Assembly: GCA_025055755.1 (NCBI GenBank)
Contig: JANWWF010000008.1
Location: 1-55,191, forward strand
Direction of reading: 5' to 3'
DNA length: 55,191 nucleotides
From: Candidatus Kapaibacterium sp.
GTDB lineage: Bacteria > Bacteroidota > Ignavibacteria > Kapaibacteriales > NICIL-2
A program made the position numbers and the translations under genes. Positions within the stretch are counted from its first letter, which is position 1. Each line of letters starts with the position of its first letter. Of this stretch, positions 52,822 through 55,191 are shown in pieces. The notes under the pieces were generated by a model, which was not told where the DNA came from, ran no database searches, and worked only from the letters and a program-made list of their open reading frames with translations.

Positions 52822-53871
52822 ATGAAACGTCCCCGTCGCATTCTTCTTTTTGGCATATTTGGCACAATGGTTCTAATGGGGATCATACTTTTCAGCAGAA
52901 AGCCGCAGCGTGCTATTGTGGTTATTGCTTCGGATGTTGCACTCGACTCGATTGCCTCTCCAATTGCTACTGCGCTCGTGCAGTCGATTCAACAGAATCG
53001 AGCACTGGAACTTGCTGTTGTGAGCAAAGAGAGCACCTACGGGCTGCGTCTTGCTGCTGGCAACCGCCTCCGCCGCCACCCTATCACAGCGCAGCGCATC
53101 ACAGAGGAGTTAAGTTCCAACCTACCAGCTCAGCTGCATGCTGCATTCGTCCAGCAAATTGCCTCTGCAGTGCGCCCTCCCCAGGATATTCTCGTCATTG
53201 TCAATACCAGCTTCTCGTTAGCACAGCCGACGCTAACAAGCTCCCAAATACCAAAACAGGTCATATGGATTGGTGCTCCTTCCGAGCATATGGACCGCGT
53301 CAAAAGATTAGTCCAGGGGAGACAGCACAGCTTCTCGTTTTTTCCGATTGTCACCGCCAGACCAGATGTCGCTACCAGCCCTGATACTGTACCTGCTCCA
53401 CCGCCTACCCCTCACCCGCCGGTGGAAGCTGCACCACCACCCCCTGTGCTTGACATTTACGCGGTGTCGTCTCCCTCTACAGGACTGTATCCTCAATTGT
53501 GGAAACATCTCGATCGCATGTTTGAACGGCGCCCTATCGTTTTCATCTACCGAGCAGACACAACGATTATCATGGACTCGGCAGATGCTACGTCTGTCTT
53601 GCATGTTGTTCTTGCAGCTCCTCAAGCAACACCGGATAGCTACAGTCGCTTGTTTGCTCCTATGCAGAGACACTGCAAGGGACAACGTCCAGCACACATT
53701 ATCATCACTGGCTCGATGAATGTTCTCACCCCTCGCCCAATTGTGGATTTATCCTGCCTTCGCTCCCGTTCTCATATTTCCCTTACGATAGCAGTTGAAC
53801 GAGGAATAGGACGGCAGCTGTGGGAGGATGTTGCCACGACGTTGAATCTGCAAACGTATGTCCTACCGTAA
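52822..53871 (+). CDS. Membrane-anchored two-lobed protein of unknown function
   Basis: A 349-residue protein with a basic N-terminus and one membrane segment (ILLFGIFGTMVLMGIILF), so most of it is probably periplasmic. Two globular parts of about 150 residues are separated by a Pro-rich hinge (about residues 188-213, APPPTPHPPVEAAPPPP). Each part begins with a strand-helix unit (RAIVVIASDVALDSIAS and LDIYAVSSPSTGLYPQ) and contains a second hydrophobic strand (DILVIVNTSF and AHIIITGSM), which may reflect an internal duplication. No family recognised. It follows cheA by 62 bases on the same strand and precedes a lipoprotein. Confidence 0.6.
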   Translation: MKRPRRILLFGIFGTMVLMGIILFSRKPQRAIVVIASDVALDSIASPIATALVQSIQQNRALELAVVSKESTYGLRLAAGNRLRRHPITAQRITEELSSNLPAQLHAAFVQQIASAVRPPQDILVIVNTSFSLAQPTLTSSQIPKQVIWIGAPSEHMDRVKRLVQGRQHSFSFFPIVTARPDVATSPDTVPAPPPTPHPPVEAAPPPPVLDIYAVSSPSTGLYPQLWKHLDRMFERRPIVFIYRADTTIIMDSADATSVLHVVLAAPQATPDSYSRLFAPMQRHCKGQRPAHIIITGSMNVLTPRPIVDLSCLRSRSHISLTIAVERGIGRQLWEDVATTLNLQTYVLP

Positions 53872-53885
53872 CGGAGGAAACGTCG

Positions 53886-54509
53886 ATGTCTGCAGCTTTG
53901 CTCTTTTCTCTCCTTAGCATTGCATCAGCCCTGACCATTTGGAGCGGGTGCGCTACTCCGTATCAGCTTCCCCACATGGTATCAGACTCAATCAATGTGC
54001 AAATCACTGGCGATAATGTTGTCATCCAAACTAATGCACCACCGAAGTACCGTCTGGTATTCCGGCAACCAGGCGATAGTTACACGATTCCGCGGAATGA
54101 GCCATTCGAATTAGTGTACGACAATGCTGACATTGCAAACACAATGCTTGTTATCACAGGCACCGAGGGACAAAACAGCATTACCCTAACGCTTCAAGAT
54201 AAGTTCAATCCCGTCCGCCTCACAAGTAAATGCCAGTTTGTGGACTTACTCGGTATTGATAAAATCCCCCCCATTGAGGTCCAGGGCAATGACATGCTCA
54301 AGCAGCAGGTCATTATTACTCCCATCATAAGTGAAGACTGTAAGAGCATCACAGGATACGAAGTCCGCTATGGAAGCATACAGCAGGGCTGTACCACCAC
54401 GGCGCAGCGAGTAGAGCTTCTGAACAAATGCCGAGGGGGACGCACTACCACTACCACTCGGAATGTGTATTCGATCCTAACTCTCCGGAAGCTTTTATTC
54501 AACCTATGA
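53886..54509 (+). CDS. Putative lipoprotein of unknown function
   Basis: A 207-residue protein with a signal sequence and lipobox (IWSGC, Cys22), therefore a likely substrate of LspA. The mature part is a small beta-rich domain: INVQITGDNVVIQTNAPPKY, YTIPRNEPFELVYDNADI and a C-terminal segment with three Cys and a Thr run (RTTTTTRN). No family recognised. ATG 53886 has a GGAGG Shine-Dalgarno 8 bases upstream, which decides the start. It follows the two-lobed membrane protein by 14 bases. Its 3' end overlaps the convergent coiled-coil gene by 11 bases. Confidence 0.65.
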   Translation: MSAALLFSLLSIASALTIWSGCATPYQLPHMVSDSINVQITGDNVVIQTNAPPKYRLVFRQPGDSYTIPRNEPFELVYDNADIANTMLVITGTEGQNSITLTLQDKFNPVRLTSKCQFVDLLGIDKIPPIEVQGNDMLKQQVIITPIISEDCKSITGYEVRYGSIQQGCTTTAQRVELLNKCRGGRTTTTTRNVYSILTLRKLLFNL

Positions 54510-55191
54510 GGGCATAAACGAGCAATCCAACTGCAATAGCAGCAAGTGCTATGCTCCACCGGGTGGAGGCATAGTTCTTCTCTAGCAGCATGTGGAGAGT
54601 GGACTCTAACTCGCCTACTTTTTTCGTATACGTCTCAAGCTGGTTTTCTAACCCCGCAATATGTTCTGCCGTTTCGTGTAAAAGAGTTCCAACAGCATTG
54701 TGGTATCGCGTCAGGAGCTGGTGGGTCTCGTTTACTCGATTTGCGGTATTTTCCGCAATAGCCACCAGCATATTATTCCGCGCATTTATTTCATTTTCAA
54801 TCTGGTCAAATCGCCTGCGAATGTCCCTGTACTGCGTCACCTGAATATCCTCCATGGTCCGCAGATGCTCATAGCTATTGCGAACAGTATCTCCCAAGTC
54901 TGCATTGATGCGACGGAGAATTTCTTCTCGTATACTAGCGAGCAACTCGCGAATAGGTTGGGTGTGTTGCTGAATACTTTGGGCAAGCTCTTGCTTTGCC
55001 TCTTGCTGGGAATCGACGATAGCTTGCTGTTGGCTGGTTAGCTGAGAGGAAAGAGCAGTGGATACTTTCTCAATCCGTTCATGAAGAGAAGTTAACAGCT
55101 GCTCGACAGCATTGCGAATAGCAGGTACTGTCTGCTCTAACGCTTGTTGAGTTGAGCGAATAGCAGTAGTTACCTCCGCCAGCTCTCTCTG
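54499..55191 (-). CDS. Tail-anchored coiled-coil protein (5' end outside window)
   Basis: An open frame enters from the right edge and runs to TGA at 54499, giving at least 230 residues. Almost all of it is heptad-like and rich in Gln, Glu, Leu and Ala (for example QALEQTVPAI and EAKQELAQSIQQH). It ends in a single membrane segment, WSIALAAIAVGLLVYALIG, at the very C-terminus. This is the layout of a C-tail-anchored filament or spacer protein. No family can be named without the N-terminus. It lies convergent to the unknown lipoprotein. Confidence 0.65.
   Translation of the reverse strand, partial: QRELAEVTTAIRSTQQALEQTVPAIRNAVEQLLTSLHERIEKVSTALSSQLTSQQQAIVDSQQEAKQELAQSIQQHTQPIRELLASIREEILRRINADLGDTVRNSYEHLRTMEDIQVTQYRDIRRRFDQIENEINARNNMLVAIAENTANRVNETHQLLTRYHNAVGTLLHETAEHIAGLENQLETYTKKVGELESTLHMLLEKNYASTRWSIALAAIAVGLLVYALIG

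Noticed and set aside
1-55191. tRNA genes, rRNA genes, CRISPR arrays and insertion sequences
   Set aside because: No T-loop plus acceptor pairs, no regularly spaced direct repeats and no transposase-like product were recognised. This was a visual scan, so a divergent tRNA could have been missed.

Overview
The window looks like chromosomal DNA of a Gram-negative, didermic bacterium from the FCB branch, probably near Ignavibacteria/Kapabacteria or another deep Bacteroidota/Chlorobiota relative. This is inference. The evidence is LPS synthesis (kdsB), TamB- and LolA-type envelope genes, PD40 plus OmpA-like surface proteins, a secreted FN3 protein ending in a type IX-like sorting domain, an HMA / Cys-rich / TonB-receptor metal cluster, and recurrent TAnnTTTG boxes (the Bacteroidota -7 promoter element) 25-40 bp upstream of start codons. 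Genes are densely packed, with many ATGA overlaps and overlapping convergent ends.

Layout. 1-7433: housekeeping genes on + (pseudouridine synthase, a PD40 surface protein, rplU-rpmA with a terminator, mdh, a PolX-family gene with a damaged polymerase site, lspA, DUF429). 7434-7739: a gap holding a possible small RNA with two hairpins that share a loop. 7740-12331: amidohydrolase-like protein and alpha/beta hydrolase, then ftsE-like ATPase, dapB and a glycosyltransferase. 12264-18644 (mostly -): a membrane protein, then metG, a DppB-type permease, msrA and a solitary TonB C-terminal domain, with pta (+) between. 18717-24485: a giant TamB-like protein and an acetyltransferase-like protein. 24651-27746: metal-related trio. 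27921-28910: FN3/type IX cargo.

28911-34607 is an accessory island. An apparently intact 1478-residue SF1 helicase fused to a PD-(D/E)XK nuclease lies between the remains of a type I restriction system: an hsdM with a frameshift, a nonsense codon and a large internal deletion, and a C-terminal hsdR stump with a nonsense codon. This is the most striking feature of the window.

34608-40449 (-) carries a surface operon (outer-membrane protein, Cys-rich lipoprotein, PD40-OmpA protein) and a secreted thioredoxin-like protein. 40562-46141 returns to housekeeping (selD, pntAA, yebC, kdsB, gcvT, lolA). 46810-52759 is a chemotaxis run: a soluble zinc-binding-type receptor, two CheV proteins, CheY, CheZ and CheA. 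Two unrecognised envelope proteins follow, and a tail-anchored coiled-coil protein runs off the right edge. CheV proteins would couple receptor to kinase, CheA would phosphorylate CheY, and CheZ would dephosphorylate it. CheR, CheB and a simple CheW are not in the window. No tRNA, rRNA, CRISPR array or insertion sequence was recognised.
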